This document shows, piece by piece, positions 1-6,023 of a stretch of 6,683 nucleotides of DNA. Position numbers and translations under genes: made by a program. The notes beneath the pieces are model-generated. The model saw only the letters and a list, made by a program, of their open reading frames with translations. It did not search any database and was not told the DNA's origin. Position 1 is the stretch's first letter. Each line of letters begins with the position of its first letter. The stretch is taken from positions 1 through 6,683 of the forward strand of contig JAUWTC010000148.1 of the NCBI GenBank assembly GCA_030609785.1, given 5' to 3'. This stretch comes from Holophagae bacterium (lineage in GTDB: Bacteria > Acidobacteriota > Thermoanaerobaculia > Thermoanaerobaculales > Sulfomarinibacteraceae).

Positions 1-66
1 CCACAGAGCCCGCAGCTTCGAACCGCGGACGTCGGAGACGGCAACCGGCACGGTGGCTGGGATCAC
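1..66 (-). CDS. Start of the gene downstream of ftsH, possibly folP (dihydropteroate synthase), cut by the window edge
   Basis: A minus-strand frame opens with GTG at 66-64, overlapping the ftsH TGA (65-63) as GTGA. It is open to the window edge, giving 22 residues beginning [19 protein letters not shown] ribosome site at 80-75, eight bases before the GTG, supports this start, and the 4-base overlap implies translational coupling to ftsH. Only the extreme N-terminus is visible, so no domain can be identified. In several Gram-negative-type phyla ftsH is followed by folP, often a long form with extra sequence before the pterin-binding domain. The visible residues ([10 protein letters not shown]) would be compatible with such an extension. 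The folP identity is inference from gene order alone, while the existence of a coding start here is fairly well supported. Confidence 0.55.
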   Translation of the reverse strand, partial: MIPATVPVAVSDVRGSKLRALW

Positions 67-1943
67 GTCGTCTGCACCTCCTCGGGCGCGTCGGCACTCT
101 TTGGTTTAAAGGCCTGCACGTCGATATCCGAGTGTTCCTCGATCAGTTCGAAGATATCTTTTCCGTCCAGGACCTCTCGCTCGAGAAGGGCTTTGGCAAC
201 GGCGTCAAGTGCATCCCTTTGCTTTTCGAGAGTCTCCCGGGAGGCCGTATACGCGCTTTCGATGAAGCGACGGATCTCATGGTCTATCTTGAGGGCTGTT
301 GCTTCGGAATAGTCCTGATGCCGGGAAAATTCCTTGCCGAGAAAGATGTTCTCGTCCTGTTTGCCGAAGGTCAGGGGTCCCATGCCGGTGCTCATGCCCC
401 ACTCGCAAACCATCTTGCGCGCGAGTTCGGTCGCGGTTTCGAGATCATTGCCGGCGCCGGTTGTCATCTGATCGGAGCCAAATCTGATTTCTTCGGCTAT
501 GCGTCCGCCCATCATTACCTTGAGCCGTGCTTCGAGATGGGCACGAGTGCGTGTGTAGCGGTCGCCTTCGGGGAGCTGCATCGTGAGGCCGAGAGCCATG
601 CCGCGAGGGATGATCGTCACCTTGTGCAGCGGATCGGCGTGGGGTTCGAGGACGGCGACAATGGCATGACCCGCCTCGTGATAGGCGGTGTTGAGTTTCT
701 CCTCCTCGGACATGACGAGAGAACGACGTTCCGAGCCCATCATGACCTTGTCTTTTGCGAACTCCATCTCGGTCATGTCGACTTTCATTTTGTTGAGTCT
801 GGCAGCACGGAGGGCCGCCTCGTTGACCAGACTGGCCAGATCGGCGCCGGAAAACCCAGGTGTTGAGCGAGCGACGACTGACAGATCCACATCGGCAGAG
901 AGGGGAATCTCCTTGGTATGGACCTCGAGGATGCCCAGGCGTCCCAGCACGTCCGGAGAATTGACGACGATGCGTCGATCGAAACGGCCTGGCCTCAGGA
1001 GCGCCGGGTCGAGGACGTCGGGCCGATTGGTTGCAGATATCAGGATCACGCCCTCGTTGGACTCAAATCCGTCCATCTCGACCAGGAGCTGGTTGAGGGT
1101 CTGCTCGCGCTCGTCGTGACCGCCCCCCAGCCCGGCGCCACGGTGCCGGCCGACGGCATCGATTTCATCGATGAAGATGATGCACGGTGCGTTCTTTTTC
1201 CCCTGCTCGAAGAGGTCCCTGACGCGGGAGGCGCCGACCCCGACGAACATTTCAACGAAATCAGAGCCCGAGATCGAAAAGAAGGGCACATCGGCTTCGC
1301 CGGCGACGGCCTTGGCCAGCAAGGTCTTACCCGTTCCCGGAGCGCCCATCAGCAGGACACCCTTGGGGATCTTCCCGCCGAGGCGTTGGAATTTCTTCGG
1401 GTCTTTGAGGAAGTCGATGATCTCTTCGAGTTCTTCCTTGGCTTCGTTCACCCCTGCCACATCGGCGAAGGTAACCTTTTTCTGGTCGGGATTGAGGAGC
1501 TTGGCCTTGGACTTGCCGAAGGACATAGCCTTGGTGCCGCCGGCCTGCATCTGGCGGAAGAAAACGAACCACAGACCAACGAGGATCAGCAGCGGGGCCC
1601 ACGAGAAGAGCGCCGTCAGGAGCCTGCCGTCTGACGGTTTCTCAACCTCTATGACGACGTGGCCGTCCCGGAGTTTCTCGATCAGGTCGTCATATCCGGG
1701 GTTATAGGTGAAATGGTCGTACCGCGGCTTGGTCGGGTCGGCTTCGTCCGACTGGGTACTGATGAAGATCTCTTCCCCCTTAATCAGGACTTGCCTGACC
1801 TCACCAGCAGCCACCCGATCCAGAAGATCGGAAAAGGCGATTTCTTGAGATGTGTCTGAAACGCCGCGAAGAACCTGGAGGATCAGTAAAACTCCGACCA
1901 GAATGACGGCCCACATCAGAACGGTTCGAACGGTTTGATTCAC
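63..1943 (-). CDS. ftsH: ATP-dependent zinc metalloprotease FtsH
   Basis: This is the membrane-anchored AAA+ protease that extracts and degrades misfolded membrane proteins and short-lived regulators as a hexamer on the inner membrane. The 626-residue protein is of normal family length. It has a first membrane segment at about 7-26, a small extracytoplasmic domain, a second membrane segment at about 110-129, and then the AAA domain. Walker A is GAPGTGKT (200-207), the pore loop is MFVGVGA (232-238), Walker B is IIFIDEID (255-262), and the second region of homology carries arginine fingers R317 and R320. The zinc site is HEAGH (422-426), with D500 as the likely third ligand. All catalytic residues seem intact. 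The start is GTG at 1943, preceded by GAGGAGA seven bases upstream. It lies 167 bases after hpt, a gap that may hold its own promoter, and its stop overlaps the next gene. Confidence 0.97.
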   Translation of the reverse strand: MNQTVRTVLMWAVILVGVLLILQVLRGVSDTSQEIAFSDLLDRVAAGEVRQVLIKGEEIFISTQSDEADPTKPRYDHFTYNPGYDDLIEKLRDGHVVIEVEKPSDGRLLTALFSWAPLLILVGLWFVFFRQMQAGGTKAMSFGKSKAKLLNPDQKKVTFADVAGVNEAKEELEEIIDFLKDPKKFQRLGGKIPKGVLLMGAPGTGKTLLAKAVAGEADVPFFSISGSDFVEMFVGVGASRVRDLFEQGKKNAPCIIFIDEIDAVGRHRGAGLGGGHDEREQTLNQLLVEMDGFESNEGVILISATNRPDVLDPALLRPGRFDRRIVVNSPDVLGRLGILEVHTKEIPLSADVDLSVVARSTPGFSGADLASLVNEAALRAARLNKMKVDMTEMEFAKDKVMMGSERRSLVMSEEEKLNTAYHEAGHAIVAVLEPHADPLHKVTIIPRGMALGLTMQLPEGDRYTRTRAHLEARLKVMMGGRIAEEIRFGSDQMTTGAGNDLETATELARKMVCEWGMSTGMGPLTFGKQDENIFLGKEFSRHQDYSEATALKIDHEIRRFIESAYTASRETLEKQRDALDAVAKALLEREVLDGKDIFELIEEHSDIDVQAFKPKSADAPEEVQTT

Positions 1944-1994
1944 GTCGATCTCTCCTCAGGCTCGAAGATTTGTCTGCGAGCGCCGGTCAGGCTG

Positions 1995-2023
1995 TTGCAC
2001 GGGCCGGTCTTGTCGATTGTCAA
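1995..2023 (-). promoter_or_regulatory. Possible weak sigma-70 promoter for ftsH
   Basis: In the 167-base gap between hpt and ftsH the minus strand carries a perfect -35 hexamer, TTGACA, at 2023-2018. Seventeen or eighteen bases on, the -10 position holds only GTGCAA or TGCAAC, poor matches to TATAAT. If used, transcription would start about 50 bases before the ftsH GTG. The gap is long for an otherwise overlapping operon, which is why a separate ftsH promoter is plausible. The weak -10 would suit an activated promoter, but that is inference. Confidence 0.3.
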
Positions 2024-2055
2024 GAGTTGGCGGCTCCGCCGAATGTGCTGTCGTG

Positions 2056-2110
2056 CCCCGGTTTATCAATAACAATGTGATCGTTGGCTTTGTTCCCCAT
2101 TGATGCGGGG
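2056..2110 (-). other. Potential RNA hairpins immediately after hpt, with competing pairings
   Basis: Directly after the hpt stop, ATTGAT (2099-2104) can pair with ATCAAT (2065-2070), and GGGG (2107-2110) with CCCC (2056-2059), forming an interrupted long hairpin. The same outer arm at 2107-2110 can instead pair with CCCC at 2095-2098 in a short local hairpin. No T-run follows, so this is not a standard intrinsic terminator. It could be an mRNA processing or attenuation element between hpt and ftsH, or chance pairing. Confidence 0.25.
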
Positions 2111-2632
2111 TCACTCCTCCTCGAGTACACAAAGGTCAGGGCGGTTCGTGTAATGGTCTTGACCCGGGCCGAGACCGTAGCCGACGAGGAACCCGTCGGG
2201 CAAATCAGTGAAGATCGAGTACTTGGCCGCAAGGTTGACCCGCCGCAGCTGCGGCCTGTCGACAAAAGCCACGACTTCGATCGATCGAGGATGTTGCTGG
2301 CTCAGGTGAGTGATCAGGTAATTTTCGGTGATGCCTGAGTGAACGACATCCTTGAGCACCAGGACGTGTCGGTCCCTGACATTGACCTGGGTCGCATAGG
2401 TCAGTTGAACGACTTCTCCGCGTTCGCCGGGGCTCTGGGCAACGTCGACGAACTCGAAATCCACTGGTCGGGGGAAATGGCGGGCCAGGTCTGCAAGAAA
2501 AAAGGCAGATCCCTTGAGGATTCCCACCAGAACCAGAGGCTGGTCAGTGTAATCCTTGGCGATCACGGTGGCAATCTCACCGATACGCTTCTGGATTTGG
2601 TCACTGTCATAGACGACTCGTAGGTCGCTCAT
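2111..2632 (-). CDS. hpt: Hypoxanthine phosphoribosyltransferase-like protein with a degenerate active site
   Basis: The 173-residue product has the length and layout of bacterial HPRTs, which join hypoxanthine or guanine to PRPP. It keeps the LKG loop (39-41), the phosphate-binding SGIT (99-102) and the GYGL segment (151-154). Other catalytic landmarks are altered. The PRPP motif reads VLVLKDVVHSG, so the expected E-D pair is K94-D95 and the expected catalytic aspartate is H98. The mobile-loop Ser-Tyr is absent from the segment 61-72, the base-contacting lysine is R126, and the Mg-binding aspartate after GYGL is G155. ATG at 2632 is chosen because GGAGGTG lies eight bases upstream and it overlaps the tilS stop as ATGA; a longer reading frame adds 23 residues lying inside tilS without support. 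It may be a pseudoenzyme or have changed specificity. Family assignment is firm, activity doubtful. Confidence 0.88.
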   Translation of the reverse strand: MSDLRVVYDSDQIQKRIGEIATVIAKDYTDQPLVLVGILKGSAFFLADLARHFPRPVDFEFVDVAQSPGERGEVVQLTYATQVNVRDRHVLVLKDVVHSGITENYLITHLSQQHPRSIEVVAFVDRPQLRRVNLAAKYSIFTDLPDGFLVGYGLGPGQDHYTNRPDLCVLEEE

Positions 2633-3918
2633 CTGCGCGTCACCTCCACGATTCGTGGTCCGTCCACCGCGATGGTGTCGGCCGCTACACCCGGAATCCA
2701 TAACAGTTTATCACCGCCAAAGAGGATGGGCCAAATGCGACGGAGATGGCGAGGCAGGAATGCCCGAAGGATCGCCGCCGGACGCCGTCCATCATCGAAG
2801 CGATCCTCGGGCCGGAGACAGCGGACGGAGAGCGGGTCCTGCGCTGAGATGGGGAGGGCCCACAGGCTTGGCGCGTCGCCTGGGGCCGAATCGCGGAGGG
2901 TGATGTGCCATCCGGGAATGGGAAGCTCCACCTCGCCGGACGCGAGGTCGATCGAGTAGGCCTCAACAGCCCGTCCAGGCTCGAGCCAAAGATGCCCCGC
3001 TGCGCGCCTCAGGACCCAACGGTCAGCCAGAGCCAGGGCCGTGGATGAGCCCGAAAGAACCTCAAGCAGCAGTTCACCCTGCCGGCGGGTGGCTCCAGGC
3101 AACCCCACTCGGGCGACTTGTGTATGAAGCCATCGGACCTGCAGTGCTCGTGGAAGTCGAGCGATTGCGTCAAGCGGGATGCCTCCGTCCGGGTGCCACG
3201 GATCGATCCAGAGATCTCGGCCCTCGAGATCCTGTGCCATGCAGCGCTCATCGTCGGCCAAGGCGTGTGCCAAGTGAATCAGGTGGTTTCGGATCGAAGG
3301 TTCGATGCTCTCGAGCAGGGGCAAAACCTCGTTGCGAACCCGATTCCGCAGGTGGTCAGGGCTCTGGTTCGACGAATCCTCACGCCACTCAAAACCCTGT
3401 CGGAGGAGCCATTTCCGGAGCTGAAGGCCGGAAAATGGAAGCAGTGGTCGGATGATGTCTCGATTTCGAGCGTGAATGCCCGCCATCGCACGGGGCCCCG
3501 CGCCTCGGAGGAGTTGAAGGAAAACGCCTTCGGCAACGTCATCCTGGTGGTGGGCTGTGGCGATGGCGGTTGCGTCCACATCGGAGGCGGCGCATCTCAG
3601 CGCGGCGTAACGCTGTGTTCTCCAGGTGGCTTCCCGCCCTTGGCCTGATGGGCCGGTGTCAGTCAGACGGACCTGGGTGAAAGCAATGCCCAGTGTTCGG
3701 CAAAGTGCGAGGCAGAACTGTGCATCCTCGTCGGCCTCGATTCCCCGGGCGCCGTGGTGAACGTGGACGGCATGGAGGGTCAGCCCGAGTTCTGCTCGGT
3801 GAAGCAGATGGAGCAGGGCGGTCGAATCGGCGCCGCCGGACAGGGCGACCACGACGGACGAGCCCTCCAGGTCTGGAAATGCGGCTCGAAAATGGCGAAC
3901 GAAAGCCTCAAGCTCCAT
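2629..3918 (-). CDS. tilS: tRNA(Ile)-lysidine synthase TilS
   Basis: TilS uses ATP and lysine to convert C34 of tRNA-Ile(CAU) to lysidine, switching it from AUG/Met to AUA/Ile decoding. The 429-residue protein has the PP-loop SGGADS (27-32), VHVHHGAR (51-58), ATAHHQDDVAE (120-130), RGAG (138-141), DSSN (181-184) and RNRVRNEVLP (191-200), all characteristic of the N-terminal catalytic domain. A middle helical domain follows. A C-terminal TilS domain at about 362-415 ends in the WIPG segment (407-410). In the DDxAE motif, V and G replace the common Q and T, which looks minor. The start is ATG at 3918 with no strong ribosome site. The stop overlaps hpt as ATGA, so the two are probably translationally coupled. 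No clear promoter is visible between it and the upstream tRNA, so it may depend on read-through. Confidence 0.95.
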   Translation of the reverse strand: MELEAFVRHFRAAFPDLEGSSVVVALSGGADSTALLHLLHRAELGLTLHAVHVHHGARGIEADEDAQFCLALCRTLGIAFTQVRLTDTGPSGQGREATWRTQRYAALRCAASDVDATAIATAHHQDDVAEGVFLQLLRGAGPRAMAGIHARNRDIIRPLLPFSGLQLRKWLLRQGFEWREDSSNQSPDHLRNRVRNEVLPLLESIEPSIRNHLIHLAHALADDERCMAQDLEGRDLWIDPWHPDGGIPLDAIARLPRALQVRWLHTQVARVGLPGATRRQGELLLEVLSGSSTALALADRWVLRRAAGHLWLEPGRAVEAYSIDLASGEVELPIPGWHITLRDSAPGDAPSLWALPISAQDPLSVRCLRPEDRFDDGRRPAAILRAFLPRHLRRIWPILFGGDKLLWIPGVAADTIAVDGPRIVEVTRR

Positions 3919-3950
3919 GAGGCCACTTTAGCTCGGCTTCGTCGACATCT

Positions 3951-3976
3951 GTAGGGGCGGGTCCCCGTTCCCGCCC
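3951..3976. repeat. GC-rich palindromic repeat, copy 1 (GTAGGGGCGGG family)
   Basis: GGGCGGG (3955-3961) and CCCGCCC (3970-3976) form a perfect 7-bp stem around an 8-base loop, preceded by GTAG. The 11-mer GTAGGGGCGGG recurs in the same orientation at 4294-4304, where it opens a second palindrome. Dispersed palindromes starting GTAGGGGCG are, as I recall, common in intergenic DNA of several environmental bacterial phyla. This copy sits in the probable leader between the tRNA and tilS. On the plus strand it is followed by GTTTT and could act as a weak terminator facing away from tilS. On the minus strand no T-run follows. Confidence 0.7.
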
Positions 3977-4050
3977 GTTTTCGGCTGGGCGGCAACTGGT
4001 GGCTATCCCCATCCGACCAGGATGCGATCGTCATGCTGCGATGAACTGCC

Positions 4051-4063
4051 GAAAAAGAAAAAA
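4051..4063 (-). terminator. T-rich tract directly after the tRNA
   Basis: The minus strand reads TTTTTTCTTTTTC immediately after the encoded CCA of the tRNA. Such a tract could help release the tRNA transcript or mark 3' processing. There is no dedicated hairpin before it other than the tRNA arms, so it is not a textbook intrinsic terminator, and read-through into tilS may occur. Confidence 0.35.
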
Positions 4064-4138
4064 TGGTGGCGGTGGGTAGACTTGAACTACCGACACAGGG
4101 CTTATGAGACCCCTGCTCTACCCCTGAGCTACACCGCC
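4064..4138 (-). tRNA. tRNA with anticodon CAU, probably elongator Met (Ile2 not excluded)
   Basis: Seventy-five bases including an encoded CCA (4066-4064) fold as a full cloverleaf. The acceptor stem GGCGGTG/CACCGCC has seven perfect pairs and A73 as discriminator. The D-stem is GCTC/GAGC with a 7-base loop. The anticodon stem GGGGT/GCCCT has G-U at the top and U-G at the bottom, with loop CTCATAA and anticodon CAT at 4106-4104. A 5-base variable region precedes the perfect T-stem GGTAG/CTACC with loop TTCAAGT. The acceptor start GGCGGTGTAGCTCAG is typical of bacterial elongator tRNA-Met. However, CAU is also the anticodon of tRNA-Ile2, the TilS substrate, and the loop with a G27-U43 pair resembles E. 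coli tRNA-Ile2. The extended acceptor pattern lacks the C4-G69, C5-G68 pairs of E. coli Ile2, so I favour Met. Confidence 0.95.
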
Positions 4139-4149
4139 AAGGGGCGGTA

Positions 4150-4178
4150 AATATATTTCCGGAAGGCCCGGGTGTCAA
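4150..4178 (-). promoter_or_regulatory. Strong sigma-70 promoter of the tRNA
   Basis: The minus strand has a perfect -35, TTGACA (4178-4173), a 17-base spacer, and the -10 TATATT (4155-4150), five of six matches. The predicted start is near 4143, leaving a leader of about five bases before the tRNA 5' end at 4138. The discriminator between -10 and start reads TACCGCC, GC-rich as in stringently controlled stable-RNA promoters. It is the best promoter in the window and may also feed tilS-hpt-ftsH by read-through. Confidence 0.85.
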
Positions 4179-4225
4179 CCAGGAAGCTGTCAGCTGAGGC
4201 GCATGCAAAACTCGCTGAGGATCAA

Positions 4226-4257
4226 GGGATTAGGATTCAGGGATTAGGGATTAGGGG
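4226..4257 (+). repeat. Telomere-like GGGATTA heptad tandem repeat
   Basis: Seven-base units read GGGATTA (4226-4232), GGATTCA (4233-4239), GGGATTA (4240-4246) and GGGATTA (4247-4253), followed by GGGG. Three of the four units are exact and the second is degenerate. The G-runs could form a G-quadruplex on the plus strand, though the first loop is long. It may be part of a larger dispersed repeat. Confidence 0.75.
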
Positions 4258-4263
4258 CCGGGA

Positions 4264-4318
4264 GGGGATAAACGCAACCCCTGCGGCAGTTACGTAGGGG
4301 CGGGGTTTATCCCCGCCC
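4264..4318. repeat. Inner inverted repeat containing GC-rich palindrome copy 2
   Basis: GGGGATAAAC (4264-4273) is inverted exactly as GTTTATCCCC (4305-4314), and the imperfect arms extend inward to CCCCT/AGGGG. Nested at the right arm is a tight palindrome, GGGCGGGG (4298-4305) against CCCCGCCC (4311-4318) with loop TTTAT. It is preceded by the GTAG also found at copy 1 (3951). The right arm can therefore fold either with the left arm or on itself. Confidence 0.7.
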
Positions 4319-4376
4319 TGACGATCCTGAATATTGAATGAGACCCTACTGTTAGCGATCAAATCTCACCTCGTGA

Positions 4377-4400
4377 CCCTAACCCCTTTTCCCTAACCCC
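4377..4400 (-). other. Canonical G-quadruplex motif
   Basis: The minus strand carries four G-runs (GGGG, GGG, GGGG, GGG) separated by TTA, AAAA and TTA, the complement of C-runs at 4377-4379, 4383-4386, 4391-4393 and 4397-4400. Loops of 3, 4 and 3 bases fit the usual quadruplex rule. It lies about 55-80 bases upstream of the likely promoter of the zinc-finger gene. Confidence 0.6.
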
Positions 4401-4454
4401 TGATCCCTTGCCCCGCCTTTCGAAGTTCTTGAAGAGTCGTCGGCTCAAAAGGCG

Positions 4455-4460
4455 TATACT
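4455..4460 (+). promoter_or_regulatory. Probable -10 element giving a leaderless zinc-finger mRNA
   Basis: TATACT matches TATAAT at five of six positions and ends six bases before the ATG at 4467, so the expected transcription start coincides with the A of the start codon. The only -35-like hexamer, TTGAAG (4429-4434), is 20 bases away, longer than usual. No Shine-Dalgarno precedes the ATG; the nearest, AAAAGG, ends 14 bases upstream. Confidence 0.5.
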
Positions 4461-4466
4461 GATCAG

Positions 4467-4667
4467 ATGGTAATAGAAGAGCCGGACCGCGGAACACCTT
4501 GCCCTTCCTGTGGGGTTCTCGGCAGTGCTGAGGGATTGCAACTGTGCATGATCTGTCGTACCCTCTTCTGCTATCGCTGTGCTGTGGACGGATATGGAAG
4601 ACAGTTTTGCTCGAAACGGTGTAGGGATAGTTTCTTTTTTGGGGATGAGGACGATGCCGGCAGCTAG
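4467..4667 (+). CDS. Small eight-cysteine zinc-finger protein, function unknown
   Basis: The 66-residue protein carries eight cysteines at 12, 15, 27, 30, 35, 38, 48 and 52. They are spaced CX2C-X11-CX2C-X4-CX2C-X9-CX3C, enough for two zinc ions. The first six match the FYVE/RING type of cross-brace spacing, and the last pair (FCSKRC) resembles treble-clef fingers. An acidic tail (GDEDD) follows. No signal peptide or membrane segment is seen, so it is probably cytoplasmic. There is no ribosome site before ATG 4467, and a -10 element six bases upstream suggests leaderless translation. It is followed after 11 bases by the aminotransferase-like gene, so the two are probably co-transcribed. I do not recognise a named family. 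Protein, RNA or DNA binding are all possible. Confidence 0.8.
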   Translation: MVIEEPDRGTPCPSCGVLGSAEGLQLCMICRTLFCYRCAVDGYGRQFCSKRCRDSFFFGDEDDAGS

Positions 4668-4678
4668 TCGGTTGTCCG

Positions 4679-5884
4679 ATGGACGGATCAATGGGTAAAC
4701 GGCGAGACGAAATCGTGGAACGGGCCCGAAACCTGCCGAGGGTTCGGGACCTTGTGGAGAGCGGGCTTCTGATCCATAAGGCTCAGGGTCCACGGCTCTT
4801 CGATGTCGACAACGTCGGATATATCGACTACACCGGAGGTAACGGGGCGGCTATCGTCGGCTATGCCAATCAGTACATCTCCGATGCCGTAAAAAAAGCC
4901 CTGGCAAACGGTATTCCGTCTGGATTCCATCCTCCGGCCGAAGTTGATCTGGCGGAAAGCCTGCAGCAGTTCATGCCGTGGGTTGGCTCCTGGTTTTTTT
5001 TCCGCGACGAGGATGAGGCTTTCGAACGGGCCCTTTCGTGGGCCAGAAGTCGAACAGGCCGGGATAAATTTCTAGTTTTCGGTGAGAGTTGGCCGCGGAA
5101 TGCGCCGGTCCGCGAAGAAGACTGTCGGGTCCTTCCAGGGTGGAATTTGGAAGCGGTCGAAGCAGCTCTTGGAGCCGGCGCGTCGAAAATTGCCGGTGTG
5201 ATCGTCGATCCCATAATGAGTGGGTGCGGTGTGATTCCTGTTCCGGAGGGGATGCCGGCTCAGATCGTGCAATTGTGTCGAGAAACCGGGGTTCTTTCGA
5301 TTTTTGATGAACGCCTCACAGGCCTCAGGGTGGCCCGAGGGGGAGCGGCTGAGCTGGTTGGCGTAACCCCCGATGCGGCGATCTTCGGAGGTGCGTTGGG
5401 CGGAGGGTTCCCGATCGGAGCCCTCGGTTTGACCGAAACGGTTCAGGAATCGGAGAGTTTGCTTTGGGGAGGCAGGGAGACGCTTCCCCACCCGGTGGCA
5501 CTCCGGGCGGCAGACGCAGTGATGTCAATCCTGAAAAACGATGCCGTTTTTGAACGGCTCGAGGAGCGCTGCCTGCAGTTGGTCGAGGGCACGGCTGCCT
5601 TGGCGGAACGATTCTCACGTCCGTTGAAGATCAACCACCTGGGTTCGATCTTTGCTGTGTACGCCTCGCGGGACGACGTCTTGGGCCATGCTCAGGCAAA
5701 AGCGTCGGATTCGGCAATTTACGTGCGGCTGGTTTCTGCCCTGAGAGAAGAAGGAGTCCTGATGCCTCAGGAGGCATGCACTCCGGCTTTCGTCTCGTCG
5801 GCTCATGGTGCAAAGGACATTGAGGAGACCCTGGGGGCATTCGAACGAGTCCTCTTGAGGCTCCATCAGGAAGACCTGCCCTGA
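4679..5884 (+). CDS. Class III aminotransferase-like (GSA aminomutase-type) protein lacking the PLP lysine
   Basis: The 401 residues follow the glutamate-1-semialdehyde aminomutase pattern: LFDVDNVGYIDYTGG (40-54), AVKKAL with G78 (70-78), the ARSRTGR helix (122-128), VIVDP (174-178), IFDERLTGLR (208-217), the GGGFPIGALG segment (241-250) and ETLPHP (267-272). PLP landmarks are lost. The Schiff-base lysine of the usual GKxxGGG is G238 (GGALGGG, 237-243). The phosphate-binding SGTEA is DEDEA (110-114). The Tyr-His-Gly after the third strand is absent (SWPR, 137-140), and EP is DP (177-178). D210 survives. The frame is clean, with no stops or frameshifts. It is somewhat shorter than typical GSAM (about 430). 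ATG 4679 or ATG 4691 could start it; neither has a strong ribosome site, suggesting coupling to the zinc-finger gene 11 bases upstream. It probably cannot catalyse transamination. Confidence 0.9.
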   Translation: MDGSMGKRRDEIVERARNLPRVRDLVESGLLIHKAQGPRLFDVDNVGYIDYTGGNGAAIVGYANQYISDAVKKALANGIPSGFHPPAEVDLAESLQQFMPWVGSWFFFRDEDEAFERALSWARSRTGRDKFLVFGESWPRNAPVREEDCRVLPGWNLEAVEAALGAGASKIAGVIVDPIMSGCGVIPVPEGMPAQIVQLCRETGVLSIFDERLTGLRVARGGAAELVGVTPDAAIFGGALGGGFPIGALGLTETVQESESLLWGGRETLPHPVALRAADAVMSILKNDAVFERLEERCLQLVEGTAALAERFSRPLKINHLGSIFAVYASRDDVLGHAQAKASDSAIYVRLVSALREEGVLMPQEACTPAFVSSAHGAKDIEETLGAFERVLLRLHQEDLP

Positions 5885-6023
5885 CCCGGCGAAGTTGGAG
5901 CCGGAAACGGGATCGACCGACTTTGCGGGGTAGCTGTCGGGCATTGTTGATGAGTTCGGCAGAGACCCCTCTGCTCCCTGGATCCTTGATGTGCCCACCG
6001 CTGTCCTTGAGGGTTGGTATCTA

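Larger units (their letters stand above)
4223..4410. repeat. Composite intergenic repeat with outer inverted arms
   Basis: The segment is bounded by CAAGGGATTAGG (4223-4234) and its near-perfect inverse CCTGATCCCTTG (4399-4410), matching at 11 of 12. Inside lie GGGATTA heptads, an inner inverted repeat centred near 4289, and a CCCTAACCCC pair that mirrors the heptads on the other strand. The nested symmetry over about 188 bases resembles a small non-autonomous mobile element or REP-like unit. No target-site duplication and no coding capacity are visible. It fills nearly all of the space between the tRNA promoter and the divergent zinc-finger gene. Confidence 0.5.

Noticed and set aside
132..866. 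Long plus-strand reading frame of 244 codons opposite ftsH (another of 238 codons at 918-1634)
   Set aside because: They lie wholly antisense to a clearly conserved ftsH. Their products show no recognisable motif, and the open frames follow from codon bias of the real gene.
2111..2701. Longer form of hpt starting at 2701
   Set aside because: The extra 23 residues overlap the tilS 3' end and look non-conserved, whereas ATG 2632 has a strong ribosome site and an ATGA overlap.
4133..4148. Hairpin ACCGCC/GGCGGT between the tRNA leader and its acceptor strand
   Set aside because: The predicted transcription start near 4143 leaves most of the upstream arm out of the RNA, so it is probably only a DNA-level coincidence with the GC-rich discriminator.
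4226..4318. CRISPR array
   Set aside because: The repeats are 7-base heptads and palindromes without unique spacers of regular length, and no cas genes are present.
4359..4793. Minus-strand reading frame of 144 codons across the repeat region and zinc-finger gene
   Set aside because: It covers repeat DNA and lies antisense to the eight-cysteine gene, and its translation has no family features.
5991..6023. Upstream GTG start for hflX
   Set aside because: It is in frame but has no good ribosome site, while ATG 6024 has GAGGG at a suitable distance.
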